Assembly (NCBI GenBank): GCA_021785515.1
Contig: JAJYEX010000003.1
Location: 1-64,000 of the forward strand
From: Pseudomonadota bacterium
GTDB taxonomy: Bacteria; Pseudomonadota; Gammaproteobacteria; Acidiferrobacterales; UBA6901
Direction: 5' to 3'
DNA length: 64,000 nucleotides
Below are positions 33,859 to 44,032 of this stretch, piece by piece (the first letter of the stretch is position 1; each line of letters starts with the position of its first letter). A model generated the notes under the pieces. It searched no databases and was not told the DNA's origin. It saw only the letters and a program-made list of their open reading frames with translations. The translations under genes and the position numbers were made by a program.

Positions 33859-35740
33859 GTTTTGATCTGTGCCCGGGTGCTGCATAAATTCTGTGCCACA
33901 GTTCCAGATTCAGCAGTGACCACAGCAGTTTCTCATGATTCTGGCGTCCGTCCAGATGCTCTCTCAAAACGCGATTCAGCTCGCTGCGCTGATAATAAGT
34001 CCGTGTCAGAGAGGTCTCGCCAGTAAGGTGATCGCAGAGATACTCGCGCATCTTGCCCCGAAACCACTCGTTCACTGGGACCCGGAAACCCACCTTGGGC
34101 CGATCGAGAATGGACTTTGGCAGCACTCGCCGCATCGCCTGCCGGAGAATCCACTTGGTCTGGGTGCCGCGCACGCGGTAGTGATCTGGAAGCGAGGAGA
34201 CAAAGGCGACCAGTTCATGATCAAGAAACGGCATCCGTGCCTCCAGCGACGCCGCCATGGTCATGCGGTCGCCACGCTCAAGAAGATTGTCGGGAAGCCA
34301 GCTGGTCTGGTCAAAATAGAGAATGCGTCGCAGGGCCGTATTGTGTTCGGCGGGGTCCTGCTGCGTAACCGAAGGACATTTTGGTGTCAGGTCCGGCGCC
34401 AGTCGATCGCGCGCGCTCGGCGTCATGGCGCCAAACCAGCAAGGCATCCGTTCCTGCCAGGAGGAGAGCCCGAGATTGGCAACTGCCGTCTTGATCCGGC
34501 GGAACCGATAGGGGAGAGCGCGGATTAAAGGCGCCACAACCGCGTCGCGCAGCGGGCGCGGGATGTGCTGATAGGGCGCCGCGTAGCGCTCGAATACATG
34601 CTTCGGGTAACCGCCCAGCGTTTCGTCGCTGCCCTCACCGGTCAGAATCATTTTTACCGAGCGGGCAGCTTCGCGCGACAGCAGCAGGATAGGAATGTCT
34701 GAAGGCTCGGATACGGGCGCGTCCCGATAGTGAATCGCCTCGGGCAGGTGCGTTATCACGTCGTTCTCGGAAATTGTCAGCTCATGGTGCTGGGTACCGA
34801 AGGCTTGTGCCACTACCCGGGCATAGGCGAGTTCGCTGTAGCGGGCTTCGCGGAAGCCGACAGAGAAGGTCGATACCGGTATGGCGCTATGCCGCGTCAT
34901 CATGGCCACAACCGCTGACGAGTCGATACCGCCCGACAGAAAGGCACCGAAAGGCACGTCGCTGACCATCCGGCACTCCACTGCCTTGTCCAGCCGCTCC
35001 AGGAAGGCGCCGACCGGGTCTCTGGGTAGTGTGCTATCCAGGCGAGAATTTCCGTCCGGTGGAGCGTAGTAACGGTGCTCTATTATTTTTCCTGCGTGCC
35101 ATTCCAGCCATGATCCGGGTGCAAGCTTTCGGATTCCACGGAAGAGTGTGGCGGGCGCGGGGACATAGCGGTAGGCCAGGTAGTCCCAGACTGCCTCCGT
35201 GTTGACGGTATTTAAAGCAGCGCTGTAGGCGAGCAGGGCCTTGATTTCCGAAGCAAACGCAAGAAAGCCATCGCCTTGTGCCACAAACAGTGGCTTTTTG
35301 CCGAAACGATCACGCGCAAGAAGAAGCGTCTCGGTGTGTCCATTCCACACCGCAAAGGCAAACATCCCGGAAAGATGATCGACGCACTGGTTGCCGAATT
35401 CCTGGTAGGCACGGAGCAGTACCTCAGTATCGGAATTCGTGGAAAATACGTATCCTCGCTTCTGAAGTTCTTTGCGAATCTCCCGATAGTTGTAGATTTC
35501 GCCATTGAAGACGAGCTGAATCCGGCCGGACTCATCGGCCATCGGCTGATGACCAGTTGCCAGATCAATGATGGAAAGCCGCCGATGTCCAAGCGCAACC
35601 TCCAGTGTTCCATGGGAGGCGGTACCGGTATAGGCGCCGCTGTCGTCCGGACCGCGATGGGCAAGCACATCCGTCATCCGCGAGATACGATCCATCGGAT
35701 CTCCTCCGCGTTGTCTGACAAATCCGGCAATGCCGCACAT
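33833..35740 (-). CDS. Exosortase-locus amidotransferase, asparagine-synthase type (first copy)
   Basis: Class II glutamine amidotransferase joined to an asparagine-synthase ATP-binding domain. The 635-residue product starts MCGIAGFV, leaving Cys2 as the nucleophile, has the glutaminase GHRRLSIIDLATGHQPM region, and the PP-loop LSGGIDSSAVVAMM. Both halves look active. Genes of this kind recur in exosortase/exopolysaccharide loci and probably amidate a sugar or peptide part of the polymer, not free aspartate. The second copy at 38285-40153 is similar but not identical. Confidence 0.9.
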   Translation of the reverse strand: MCGIAGFVRQRGGDPMDRISRMTDVLAHRGPDDSGAYTGTASHGTLEVALGHRRLSIIDLATGHQPMADESGRIQLVFNGEIYNYREIRKELQKRGYVFSTNSDTEVLLRAYQEFGNQCVDHLSGMFAFAVWNGHTETLLLARDRFGKKPLFVAQGDGFLAFASEIKALLAYSAALNTVNTEAVWDYLAYRYVPAPATLFRGIRKLAPGSWLEWHAGKIIEHRYYAPPDGNSRLDSTLPRDPVGAFLERLDKAVECRMVSDVPFGAFLSGGIDSSAVVAMMTRHSAIPVSTFSVGFREARYSELAYARVVAQAFGTQHHELTISENDVITHLPEAIHYRDAPVSEPSDIPILLLSREAARSVKMILTGEGSDETLGGYPKHVFERYAAPYQHIPRPLRDAVVAPLIRALPYRFRRIKTAVANLGLSSWQERMPCWFGAMTPSARDRLAPDLTPKCPSVTQQDPAEHNTALRRILYFDQTSWLPDNLLERGDRMTMAASLEARMPFLDHELVAFVSSLPDHYRVRGTQTKWILRQAMRRVLPKSILDRPKVGFRVPVNEWFRGKMREYLCDHLTGETSLTRTYYQRSELNRVLREHLDGRQNHEKLLWSLLNLELWHRIYAAPGHRSKHENTRVEA

Positions 35741-35755
35741 GTTCTGCGCTACCCT

Positions 35756-35983
35756 TTACCTGTACCGGCTTTTCGAAGACTGTTGCTGCGACGCATCGGA
35801 ACGGCGTTGCACGTAAAAAGCTACCTCAGGCCCGAAAGATGTATTGGTAAACACGATCCCGCATTCCAGGTACTGCACCAAAGTGAACGTCTCCTGCGTC
35901 TGGCGATAGTCTTGCCCCGCCATCTTGGGACGAGTGCGCGGCGTACCGCATAATCCGCAGTTTACGATTGATCGCTGATTCAA
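35756..35983 (-). pseudogene. N-terminal fragment of a SAM methyltransferase
   Basis: The 75-residue frame reads VNCGLCGTPRTRPKMAGQDYRQTQETFTLVQYLECGIVFTN, which resembles the zinc-ribbon start of a common class of sugar methyltransferases. The second CxxC pair is broken (Tyr where the first Cys should be) and no SAM-binding domain follows before a stop. I read it as the stub of a deleted gene, located 15 bases upstream of the amidotransferase. It might alternatively be a real small protein. Confidence 0.45.
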
Positions 35984-36262
35984 TGTTTCTTTCCTTTCCC
36001 AGAAAGGTGGCTCACATTTGCGACGGCGTTTCGAGCCTTATGTTGATGCAGTAAGTCGGTGTGCGGAAAAACACTTGGGTTTTGCCTGGCCTGATTCAGC
36101 CTCTGCAGTCAGTGGCAGCGATCTCCTGCGTGACGAACGGCAATAGCTTCGTTCTCGACCTGTTTTGTTAACCATCCAGAACCAGTTGCGACCAAAATGT
36201 TCTGGCCATCGACATCTAAGGGAGCTGAATAGAACTACAAAATCCGCGATCTGGCAGGTACA

Positions 36263-37099
36263 TCATTTTCTTTTCATATGCACCCAAAGGTGCCATCCCA
36301 AGGCTCGCGCTAACGGCAACCGCGAGACCGGCAGGGGTGGCGCGTGCATGAACTCCTGGTGCCATTGCATGATTGTGAAATCCGGGAAATCAGCCCTAAC
36401 CGTGGGCAAATCATATACTTTGCTATAGGGGTTAAGCGGTCCGTCCGTGTTATGGTGAACAAAGTTTCTGATCTTCAAGTAACGCCACAGACCGCGAGTG
36501 TGTGCATTTTTTAGGTGCTGGTCATAGACCCCTCCGGGATTGATACCGAGCGCGTAAAGCATAAGCAAACCTGCCCGGCGGATGAGTCCGATAGCGAGCC
36601 AGTAATTCAGGGAGCGCCGTGCGTACAGCATCGCGATCAGATCTCCGCCAGGTTTCAGTACGCGCGCAATTTCTTTCTGGGCCTGTCTGACTTCTGGAAT
36701 GTGATGAAGTACTCCGTGACTGAACACAATATCAAACCGACCGTCAGAGAAAGGCAGCGACAACGCGCTTCCTCGGACAAGTTCTTCGTGTGGAAGATTT
36801 CGCAATTTCAGCCGCTGAGTCACTCGATCCACCGACTCCTGAGTGAGATCGACCCCGCTCCAGATCGCACCTCTCCGGATAAGCTGTTCGCTGTCAGCGC
36901 CCTGACCGAGTCCGATTTCAAGAACGCGTTTATTGCGAAAATCGATTTTATCCAGACAATCCAGGATGTGAGCTTCCTTCCGATAGCGAAAAGCGTCATA
37001 GCGCTGAAAAAATTTCTCATAATCGTTATTCAGGCCACTAACCTGATGATCACCGCATGGGTGTGCGTTCCAGAATTGTCGAATCTCTTCTTCTGTCAT
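36263..37099 (-). CDS. Class I SAM-dependent methyltransferase
   Basis: The 278-residue product has the SAM-binding motif VLEIGLGQGADSEQLIRRG with acidic loop SGVDLT, and the later FDIVFSHGVLHHIPEVRQAQKEIARVLKPGG, which marks the UbiE/Methyltransf_11 type. It probably methylates a sugar of the polymer. The start codon lies 18 bases downstream of the next glycosyltransferase gene. Base composition is visibly lower in GC than the sulfur block, as for its two neighbours to the right. Confidence 0.85.
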   Translation of the reverse strand: MTEEEIRQFWNAHPCGDHQVSGLNNDYEKFFQRYDAFRYRKEAHILDCLDKIDFRNKRVLEIGLGQGADSEQLIRRGAIWSGVDLTQESVDRVTQRLKLRNLPHEELVRGSALSLPFSDGRFDIVFSHGVLHHIPEVRQAQKEIARVLKPGGDLIAMLYARRSLNYWLAIGLIRRAGLLMLYALGINPGGVYDQHLKNAHTRGLWRYLKIRNFVHHNTDGPLNPYSKVYDLPTVRADFPDFTIMQWHQEFMHAPPLPVSRLPLARALGWHLWVHMKRK

Positions 37100-37117
37100 G
37101 GCTGCATCTGATTTATG

Positions 37118-38254
37118 TTACCGGTTCGGATTAACCTGAAAACTCCGCGCTGTCGAACTATCGCTTAATGCCAGATATCTCTTTGTGAGTCTGGCTGCTA
37201 CATCGGAAGCCAAAAATCTTCGTATCGCATAGCCGTAATTGAAGTTAGAAATACTGCTGGCCAGCACCCTGTCTCTGGCGAGCGCGCCAAGTTTTTCGGC
37301 AATCGAAGCCGTATCACGCCTAGCGACCAAATATCCCATACGTCCGTTTTCGAAGAAATCTGTCAGTCCGCCTACGGCGCAAGTGATCACCGGCATTCCG
37401 AACGCCATTGCCTCCAGTACAGAATTGGGCATGCCTTCCGCGTAGTCGGACGGAAAACAATATATGTGGTGACTAGTAAGCAAATCACGTTTTTGCTGAT
37501 CTCTCACATACCCGGCCAGTTCGATGAATCCCCGGTGCGCACCTGAGCGATCAAGCATCCGGCCGAGCTCATTCCGGGCAGGGCCATCACCCGCAATCGT
37601 CAGAGAGACTGGTGCTCCGGCCTGGCGAAGTGCCATTACGGCTTCCATGGTCTCTATTACGCCCTTTGCGTGCTCGAGCCTGGCCATGAAGAGAATCTTT
37701 ACGACCGGGGTCGAACGGATGCTTTCCATTTTTTCGGCGATTGAAAAATCCTTCAAAAATCCATCCGGTACGGTGGTGGTCTCGGTCTCGATCGGCGTGG
37801 ATACTCCCCATTCACGTAATTTTTCCCTAAATCTTGATGCGAGCACCAGTGAAGCATCCGCGCGCCCGTAGGTGACGCGAAAAAACCAATTTAGATACCG
37901 ATCAATCCTGGCCTCCATGTGCCTGTCCCACCCGCGAAAAAAAACCATAACCGGTATTTTACGTTGGCGCGCATGGTGGACGAAGGCGCCATCGCGAAAG
38001 AAGCTTTTGACAGTGAGAGAGGGGTTGACATGCACAATAGACGGGGAAAACGTGCGAATTACATGCCGGAATCTTGCTTGGTCCGCCAGCACGTGTAGCT
38101 TCCCTGAAGAGCCTCGAGTGCTGCCTATTTCACAGTACTCGACCGCAAATCTGGAGTCGGCTTTAAGAAATGGCAAAACGGCATTGTAATAGTTAGCTAC
38201 GCCGCCTTGATCACGTAACGACGGGCCGGTAATTAATACACGGATTGGTGTCAT
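37118..38254 (-). CDS. Glycosyltransferase family 4
   Basis: The 378-residue product opens with VLITGPSLRDQGGVANYYNAVLP, a GT-B acceptor domain start, and has the donor domain with LFMARLEHAKGVIETMEAV, IAGDGPARNELGRML and CFPSDYAEGMPNSVLEAMAFGMPVITCAVGG. It should transfer one sugar of the repeat unit. The gene is about 30 bases from the amidotransferase gene upstream and 18 from the methyltransferase gene downstream, so the three are one unit. Confidence 0.9.
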   Translation of the reverse strand: MTPIRVLITGPSLRDQGGVANYYNAVLPFLKADSRFAVEYCEIGSTRGSSGKLHVLADQARFRHVIRTFSPSIVHVNPSLTVKSFFRDGAFVHHARQRKIPVMVFFRGWDRHMEARIDRYLNWFFRVTYGRADASLVLASRFREKLREWGVSTPIETETTTVPDGFLKDFSIAEKMESIRSTPVVKILFMARLEHAKGVIETMEAVMALRQAGAPVSLTIAGDGPARNELGRMLDRSGAHRGFIELAGYVRDQQKRDLLTSHHIYCFPSDYAEGMPNSVLEAMAFGMPVITCAVGGLTDFFENGRMGYLVARRDTASIAEKLGALARDRVLASSISNFNYGYAIRRFLASDVAARLTKRYLALSDSSTARSFQVNPNR

Positions 38255-38284
38255 GTATGCAGCAACGCGTTTCCGGTCGCCCGG

Positions 38285-40153
38285 TTAGCCATAGCCGGCA
38301 GTGTGAGACCACCGTGCCAGAAGGATCAGCATCCAGATAAAGTTGCCGTTATCTGATCTGCCTTGTTTGTTATCGTCAATCACCCGGCGGATTACATCAT
38401 TGCGTAAGCCGAAATCCAGCCGCTGCAACTGCTCGAGCTGGTTATCGAGTGTGTTGCCCTTGAACCACTCCCGTAGCGGAACAGAAAACCCTTTCTTGGG
38501 TGCGGACAATAAAGAAGGCGGGAGCGATCTGGCGACAGAGCGCCGGAGCACATGTTTGCGCCGATAACCAGGCATTTTTAGGTCCTTGCTCACTGTTGCC
38601 ATGAATTCTACCAGGCGATGATCCAAAAACGGTATGCGTGTTTCAAGGGAGTTGGCCATGCTCATCCGGTCAACTTTTCTCAGCATCTGATCCGGCAGCG
38701 TTACCGTGAATTGAAAATACATCAGCTTGTAGAAGGAATCGGCGTAACAGCACTCACCTAAAATGCCGTTAATGAAGTCCTCAACCGGCCACATGCCCGG
38801 AAGCCCCTTTGCTATCTCTTTGATAATTGCCGGGCGAACATATGCCAGCTTGTTTATCAGACGAGAGGCGAAGGTAGTCGCGGCCGCAGAGCACACGCTC
38901 GCAATCCGGTTGGTCGTGTAACGTAGGTTGCCTGTGATAGGACGAGACACCCAAGAAGCAATGCAAGGTATCGCTTTCTGAACGAATTCCGGAAGCTTTT
39001 GGTACTGATGAGCAAATTTTTCGCCTTGGTATACCGTGTAGCCAGACAGCACCTCATCACCACCGTCACCGGTCAACGCCATTTTCACGTATTGTCGGGT
39101 GTAGCGGCAAATGTGCCCCGTTGGAATTGCCGAAGAATCACCGAATGGCTCGTCGTAATGACGCAGAACTCCGATAACCGAATCCTCCAGAATCTCCGGG
39201 CGAACAACATATTCATGGTGGTTGGTGTGAAAGCAGTGCGCGACATCGCGTGCGAGAGCCCTTTCATCGAAATCTGGTTCATCGAAGCCGATGGTGAATG
39301 TCTCGACCGGATGATCAGTATATTCAGTCATCAGACTAACTATGCTTGCAGAATCCAGCCCGCCGCTTAAAAATGCGCCAAACGGCACATCGCTGCGCAT
39401 TCTCAACCGCACCGAGTCGTGCAGCAATTCAGAAAATTCCGCACAGACCTTAACGCCATCCGTAAGCATGTCGGATTCATGGACTTGCGGAAATCGCCAG
39501 TACTCATGCACGGAGGTGCGGCCATCCTCAGCCAATAAGTAGTGCCCTGGACGTAACTGAAGCACGTTTTTATAAAAGGTATTGGGTGCCGGGATGTATC
39601 CGAGAGTTAGATAGATTTCCTGCAGCTCGGTCCTGGGTATACATGGCATGCCGTATGCAAAAATGCTCTTGATCTCGGATCCGAATAGAAGCGAGTTATC
39701 GAACGTGGCGTAATATAGAGGTTTCTCGCCGATTCTGTCTCTGGACAAAAACAACCTTCGGCGCCGACGATCCCAGATCGCAAAAGCCCACATTCCATTG
39801 AATTTGGTTTGGCATGCCGTATCCCAGGCGTCGTACGCGTGCAATATGACTTCAGTATCGGATTCAGTCTGAAATCGGTAACCCAGCCGCTTCAGCTCTT
39901 CGCGCAGTTCGATGTAGTTGTATATTTCGCCGTTGAACGTGATGGCAAGTGTTCCATCAACGTTGAGCATGGGTTGGTGGCCGCCCGACAGGTCGATTAT
40001 CGAAAGGCGTCGGTGCCCAAAACCTAGCCTGTCGTCCACATACGTACCTTCCCCGTCGGGCCCGCGGTGTGTCACGGCAGCCGTCATGGCCCGTAGCCGG
40101 TCATGGTGTACCACCTTTTGTCCGAAATGCATTATGCCGGTGATTCCACACAT
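38285..40153 (-). CDS. Exosortase-locus amidotransferase, asparagine-synthase type (second copy)
   Basis: The 622-residue product begins MCGITGIMHFG with Cys2, shows FGHRRLSIIDLSGGHQPML, and a PP-loop LSGGLDSASIVSLM; both domains look intact. It differs enough from the copy at 33833-35740 to be an old paralogue or a separate acquisition. Its GC content is lower than that of most of the window. It is the first gene of a three-gene group, with about 500 non-coding bases upstream. Confidence 0.9.
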   Translation of the reverse strand: MCGITGIMHFGQKVVHHDRLRAMTAAVTHRGPDGEGTYVDDRLGFGHRRLSIIDLSGGHQPMLNVDGTLAITFNGEIYNYIELREELKRLGYRFQTESDTEVILHAYDAWDTACQTKFNGMWAFAIWDRRRRRLFLSRDRIGEKPLYYATFDNSLLFGSEIKSIFAYGMPCIPRTELQEIYLTLGYIPAPNTFYKNVLQLRPGHYLLAEDGRTSVHEYWRFPQVHESDMLTDGVKVCAEFSELLHDSVRLRMRSDVPFGAFLSGGLDSASIVSLMTEYTDHPVETFTIGFDEPDFDERALARDVAHCFHTNHHEYVVRPEILEDSVIGVLRHYDEPFGDSSAIPTGHICRYTRQYVKMALTGDGGDEVLSGYTVYQGEKFAHQYQKLPEFVQKAIPCIASWVSRPITGNLRYTTNRIASVCSAAATTFASRLINKLAYVRPAIIKEIAKGLPGMWPVEDFINGILGECCYADSFYKLMYFQFTVTLPDQMLRKVDRMSMANSLETRIPFLDHRLVEFMATVSKDLKMPGYRRKHVLRRSVARSLPPSLLSAPKKGFSVPLREWFKGNTLDNQLEQLQRLDFGLRNDVIRRVIDDNKQGRSDNGNFIWMLILLARWSHTAGYG

Positions 40154-40648
40154 GGCCGTTAAAACCGTATTCCCTCAACCGACCGGCGACCAGTTGTGTC
40201 TGCGTGTCGACAAGAATGCACCAAGCAGATTAAGCCCAAAGTTGATTGGAGGCGGATGATGCAAAGGTGAGCCCGATTACAGCGGAAGAATTTGCCGCGG
40301 TTGTCCGGCGCAACGCGTGGGTCAGTCGTTGTCTCTTGATGTGTTGCGCAAGCATATAAAAAACTTGATACGACTGGTAGTTCTGGCATTTTTGGCTGTA
40401 TCAGCATAACTGTTTCAAAGCTAAAAAATAGAACGAAACATGTTGTGGCTCGTGGACTCGTTTCGATCCGAAACTAGGCGGTCGATCCTCGCGGCAGGAA
40501 AATGGCAGGGATTCATGGATCCAGGGTACTGAGCTTTGGGTCGGGAATGGGGATCGCCCCGATTCTCTGTTGCACACAAAATCTGCGTAGGATTCGTGTA
40601 CACAGATTACGGATAGCCATTGATCGTTCTCCGGCCTGGAATATCGGG
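40154..40648. other. Non-coding gap upstream of the second amidotransferase gene
   Basis: No gene is supportable. AT-rich segments at 40340-40445 would suit a promoter for the three-gene group to the left. The gap separates that group from the long operon to the right. Confidence 0.45.
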
Positions 40649-41743
40649 TTAATGCTGATTCTCTAGCACGGATTTGATGTGGTCTACCAGTGCTGACTCG
40701 AAGCGTGCCATACTGAATTCAGTCTCCCAACGCTTCCGTGCGCGTACCCCTATTGTCCGCAGGCGATCTGCGCCTGAGTACAGCTCTCGGATTGTGTCGC
40801 GCAGTGACTCCGACGAGCCCGCTTCGTATTCCATCCCGCTTACTCTGTCGACAAAGTATTGAGCAACCACGTCAAAGCCGGGATAAACCACCGTCTTCGA
40901 AAACTGCATCGCCGCCAGTGCGACCATCTGCCCCGACGAGCCGACGTTCTCTTTCAGAGGAATGACCACCAGTCGGGCACCTGCGAGCAGGTTATGGAAG
41001 CGCCGCAGATCGATATCTTGGAAGTGCCGTATATTCGGAGAAAGTGTTCGGGCGAGATGATTTAGTCGCGAGCTGACGATAATGAACGGAACATCGGGAA
41101 GCCCGCGAGCCGCGGCTACGAGTGTCTCATAGTCGCGGTTTGTGTATCCGCCGGCAAAAACATAATCCCCGGTCCGGATCGCGTCCGGATCGACGGCCTC
41201 TATCGGGCCGCGACAGTATGGAAAGTACCGTACGTTGGCCACGGGTGACAACGCGGTAAAGTAGTCACGCTCGCCTGACGACTGCACCATGAGTGCGACG
41301 TTACCGTGGAGCAACCAGGCGAGAATTCGGCGCACAGCACGTCTTGTTCCCATCTGATGGATATAGAAATTGAAAAGATAGATATTCTTCCGGACGCCAA
41401 ACAGAGAAAGAATCCGGGCAATCAGCAAGCACGGATAATGCGCGGAGTCTGTAATCAGCAATGTGTGAGGATTGCAGGCTGCCGGACTGAACAGCAGGCG
41501 GAAGAACTGTAGTGCGGAAGATATGCCCAAACCGAATTTTCCGGAAAAGGCGCGGTGGCGTCCAGGTCGGCGAAGTGGCAACAGTTTAACGCGGCAATAT
41601 TTGGCCAGATGATCGGTCAGGGTTGGCACCGCGGCAAACGCCACGGAGGCGAATAATACGTGGGTTGATCGCAAAGCGTCCTTGTCACGCAGAGCGGGTG
41701 TGGTGCTGTCGCGGACCTGCGTTTCGTGGGGGGCGGAGACCAT
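40649..41743 (-). CDS. Probable glycosyltransferase (GT-B fold)
   Basis: The 364-residue product lacks the strongest GT4 signature but has a GT-B pattern: an N-terminal domain with HTLLITDSAHYPCLLIARIL, then YVFAGGYTNRDYETLVAAARGLPDVPFIIV and LAGARLVVIPLKENVGSSGQMVALAAMQFSKTVVYPGFD, typical of nucleotide-sugar binding. The first 35 residues are polar and may precede the real start. It is the last gene of the long operon, 22 bases after the glycosidase-like gene. Confidence 0.75.
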   Translation of the reverse strand: MVSAPHETQVRDSTTPALRDKDALRSTHVLFASVAFAAVPTLTDHLAKYCRVKLLPLRRPGRHRAFSGKFGLGISSALQFFRLLFSPAACNPHTLLITDSAHYPCLLIARILSLFGVRKNIYLFNFYIHQMGTRRAVRRILAWLLHGNVALMVQSSGERDYFTALSPVANVRYFPYCRGPIEAVDPDAIRTGDYVFAGGYTNRDYETLVAAARGLPDVPFIIVSSRLNHLARTLSPNIRHFQDIDLRRFHNLLAGARLVVIPLKENVGSSGQMVALAAMQFSKTVVYPGFDVVAQYFVDRVSGMEYEAGSSESLRDTIRELYSGADRLRTIGVRARKRWETEFSMARFESALVDHIKSVLENQH

Positions 41744-41764
41744 TGTCGGGAAGCGCTTAACGCC

Positions 41765-44032
41765 TTAAGGACCCACAGAGACATGCAAAGAATCAGGTGA
41801 GATACCGTTGATCTGCACGTACACCGGCCATGCTGCCAGTGTCACATCACCGGCATGCACGGCGTCCGGTATGGGATCCCCCATCATGTTTAGAACGCGA
41901 ACGTGAGAGGTCTGCAGGTTTAGCGTTCCTTGCTGCTTCTTCCAGTTATAGGCAAGTATGAGGGACCCGTTCGGGGTCTGGAACACATAGGCCCGGTCGC
42001 CTCCGGGGTCGGTCATGGTGCGGCGATACTGTGCAGATCCAAGCAGCACCGTCATCGCGTTGTATGCGGGGATTTGTGGCGTAGGTTGCCAGTTTGCATC
42101 GAACAGTCCCCAGCCTCGTTCAGGATAGGCAATCGTCGGCAGGTTTTGGGCTAAGCCGAACCAGAATACCCGGCGTACTCCGGAAGCCATCGCTGCCGCG
42201 TATACCATTGGGATCTGTCTCGCGACGTTCCAGGGCGTTGTCGTTTTCTGGTTGTGTCCGACAAGCTGACGTTTGGCGCGAAAGTCATTCAGGTGAGATC
42301 CGGGTTCAGCCCATGGGATCCCCATTTCTGTGTCCCAGATGGGCATGGTGCGAAGCTCGTGTTCCTTAAGGGAACGGCGCATGCGGTGTACAAATCCGCC
42401 TTGAAGATTACGCCGATCGTAGTCTCGACCAAAGAATTGAAATGCGTGGGCCCCATGATAGGAGAGGACATCGATCTCGGTGAGCGCACCGTCTGCGGCA
42501 AGTTGACGCAGGAAAGATGGAATGCGTCGAGGCCCTGGAGCAAAATCGCCGTCGCGGCCCGCTATCGTGCTGGAAAATCCGACCAGGTGGGACGAGGGTG
42601 CGTAGCGCCGCTGCTCGGTACGGGTCAGCTGCACGATCTTCAGAAAATCCGGTTCTGTGAACTTCCAGCCTGGCTCATTCCATATTTCATAGTAAGGAAT
42701 GCGGTTTCCGAAATGGCGAAAGACCGTCTCCAGGTACGCTTGGTAGCGATCGAGATCGAGGTAATCGCGCCCCTGTCCGGCAACCTGCCTGCGTAGTGGG
42801 CGTGGTCCGATGCCCGTGAGGAGGTTGAATCCCGGGCCTTCGGGTGCACGGCTGCGCATCCACGCCGGAATCCGGTCCGGTGTGTTGGATCCGAGCTCAA
42901 ACATCGGCGACAAGCCATTCAGGTCGATCTCTCGTAACGCGCCTTCCGCCTGAGAAAAATTCCAGGTCTGCCCATTCGGGCTGAGGAGATCCGGCGACAG
43001 CAGCGAAAATATCCGCACGCTCCCTATGCCCATATTCCGCACCAGCCCGTAGAGATCCCGAGGACGCAGAAAGGCGCTGATAAAGGTTTGCAGGCCAGGC
43101 TCTTCCATACACAGGCCAAACAGCCTGTGGTTCGCGGACGATCCGGGGTCCGGAGTGATGACCGCGTAGCTGCGGGTGGTACTGGCAGCTTGATCGCCTG
43201 CATGGGGGACGGTGACGGAATCGACCTGGAAATAACCGCGTTCCGCAGTCGCCAAGGGGATGTCCGCCTTCCAGATTCCGTAACCGAGCGAATGTGCCGC
43301 CGCTGTTCCATGAGCAACCTCGATCCGCTGAAGCGGATTTGTGATCCGGAAACGGATCTCTTCAGGAACCGGCCCTCGGCCACGCAGTATGAAGCGCGTA
43401 CGGCTGCCGACAGCGTAAACCCCAAGTGCTTGATCGAGCTGCGGCTCCATCCAGAGATTGGGATGCCAGGGCTTCGTGCCCGCGGTGGTCGGGCCTTGCA
43501 GGCTCAGGTCATCGACTAGGACGGCGTCCTTCGAAGATAGCCAGATGTACACAAGGTAGGGCCGTGGCCGTCCTGGTGCGGCGCGAAATGTTGCGTCGGT
43601 ATGGTGTTCGCCCGGCTTAATGAGCAAGGTTTTCGAAAATACCCGTTCGTCCCGTGTGTTTGCCTGGATTGTCAGCGCCACTGGCGCAGATGAGCGGGTG
43701 AGCAGCCCGATTCGGTAGGTCCGGCCGGAAACGAGTGACATTACCTGCGGCGTTATACGGTATCCTCCATCGGGAAGCGCCGGAAGATAAAGTGAGTAGG
43801 CGCCGTCCAGCGCGGAGCGATGATCCAAACGCGCCAGTGGCGCCACCGTTTCGGCCGGTAGGTACCTGGGGTAACGATGCACTTGAATATCGACCATTCC
43901 AAGCTCGAAGCTTCCCCCAACGATATGCTGAGGCATCCCGTTGCCCCCGGTTTCCGCGGCGCCCGCCAGCGTGGCGTATCCAAATGTGACAGATAGAACA
44001 GCAAAGCAGATTCCCAATGTGCGCCCTAGCAT
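41765..44032 (-). CDS. Secreted glycoside hydrolase, GH39/PslG-like
   Basis: The 755-residue product has a signal peptide (cleaved near AGAAE), an N-terminal beta-sandwich, carbohydrate-binding-like part to about residue 300, and a TIM-barrel part with acid/base Glu in YYEIWNEPGW and a likely nucleophile Glu in IWDTEMG, the arrangement of clan A hydrolases such as GH39 and the biofilm hydrolase PslG. Hydrolases of this type in polysaccharide operons trim the product or clear it from the periplasm. It overlaps the downstream-lying glycosyltransferase gene by seven bases. Confidence 0.8.
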   Translation of the reverse strand: MLGRTLGICFAVLSVTFGYATLAGAAETGGNGMPQHIVGGSFELGMVDIQVHRYPRYLPAETVAPLARLDHRSALDGAYSLYLPALPDGGYRITPQVMSLVSGRTYRIGLLTRSSAPVALTIQANTRDERVFSKTLLIKPGEHHTDATFRAAPGRPRPYLVYIWLSSKDAVLVDDLSLQGPTTAGTKPWHPNLWMEPQLDQALGVYAVGSRTRFILRGRGPVPEEIRFRITNPLQRIEVAHGTAAAHSLGYGIWKADIPLATAERGYFQVDSVTVPHAGDQAASTTRSYAVITPDPGSSANHRLFGLCMEEPGLQTFISAFLRPRDLYGLVRNMGIGSVRIFSLLSPDLLSPNGQTWNFSQAEGALREIDLNGLSPMFELGSNTPDRIPAWMRSRAPEGPGFNLLTGIGPRPLRRQVAGQGRDYLDLDRYQAYLETVFRHFGNRIPYYEIWNEPGWKFTEPDFLKIVQLTRTEQRRYAPSSHLVGFSSTIAGRDGDFAPGPRRIPSFLRQLAADGALTEIDVLSYHGAHAFQFFGRDYDRRNLQGGFVHRMRRSLKEHELRTMPIWDTEMGIPWAEPGSHLNDFRAKRQLVGHNQKTTTPWNVARQIPMVYAAAMASGVRRVFWFGLAQNLPTIAYPERGWGLFDANWQPTPQIPAYNAMTVLLGSAQYRRTMTDPGGDRAYVFQTPNGSLILAYNWKKQQGTLNLQTSHVRVLNMMGDPIPDAVHAGDVTLAAWPVYVQINGISPDSLHVSVGP

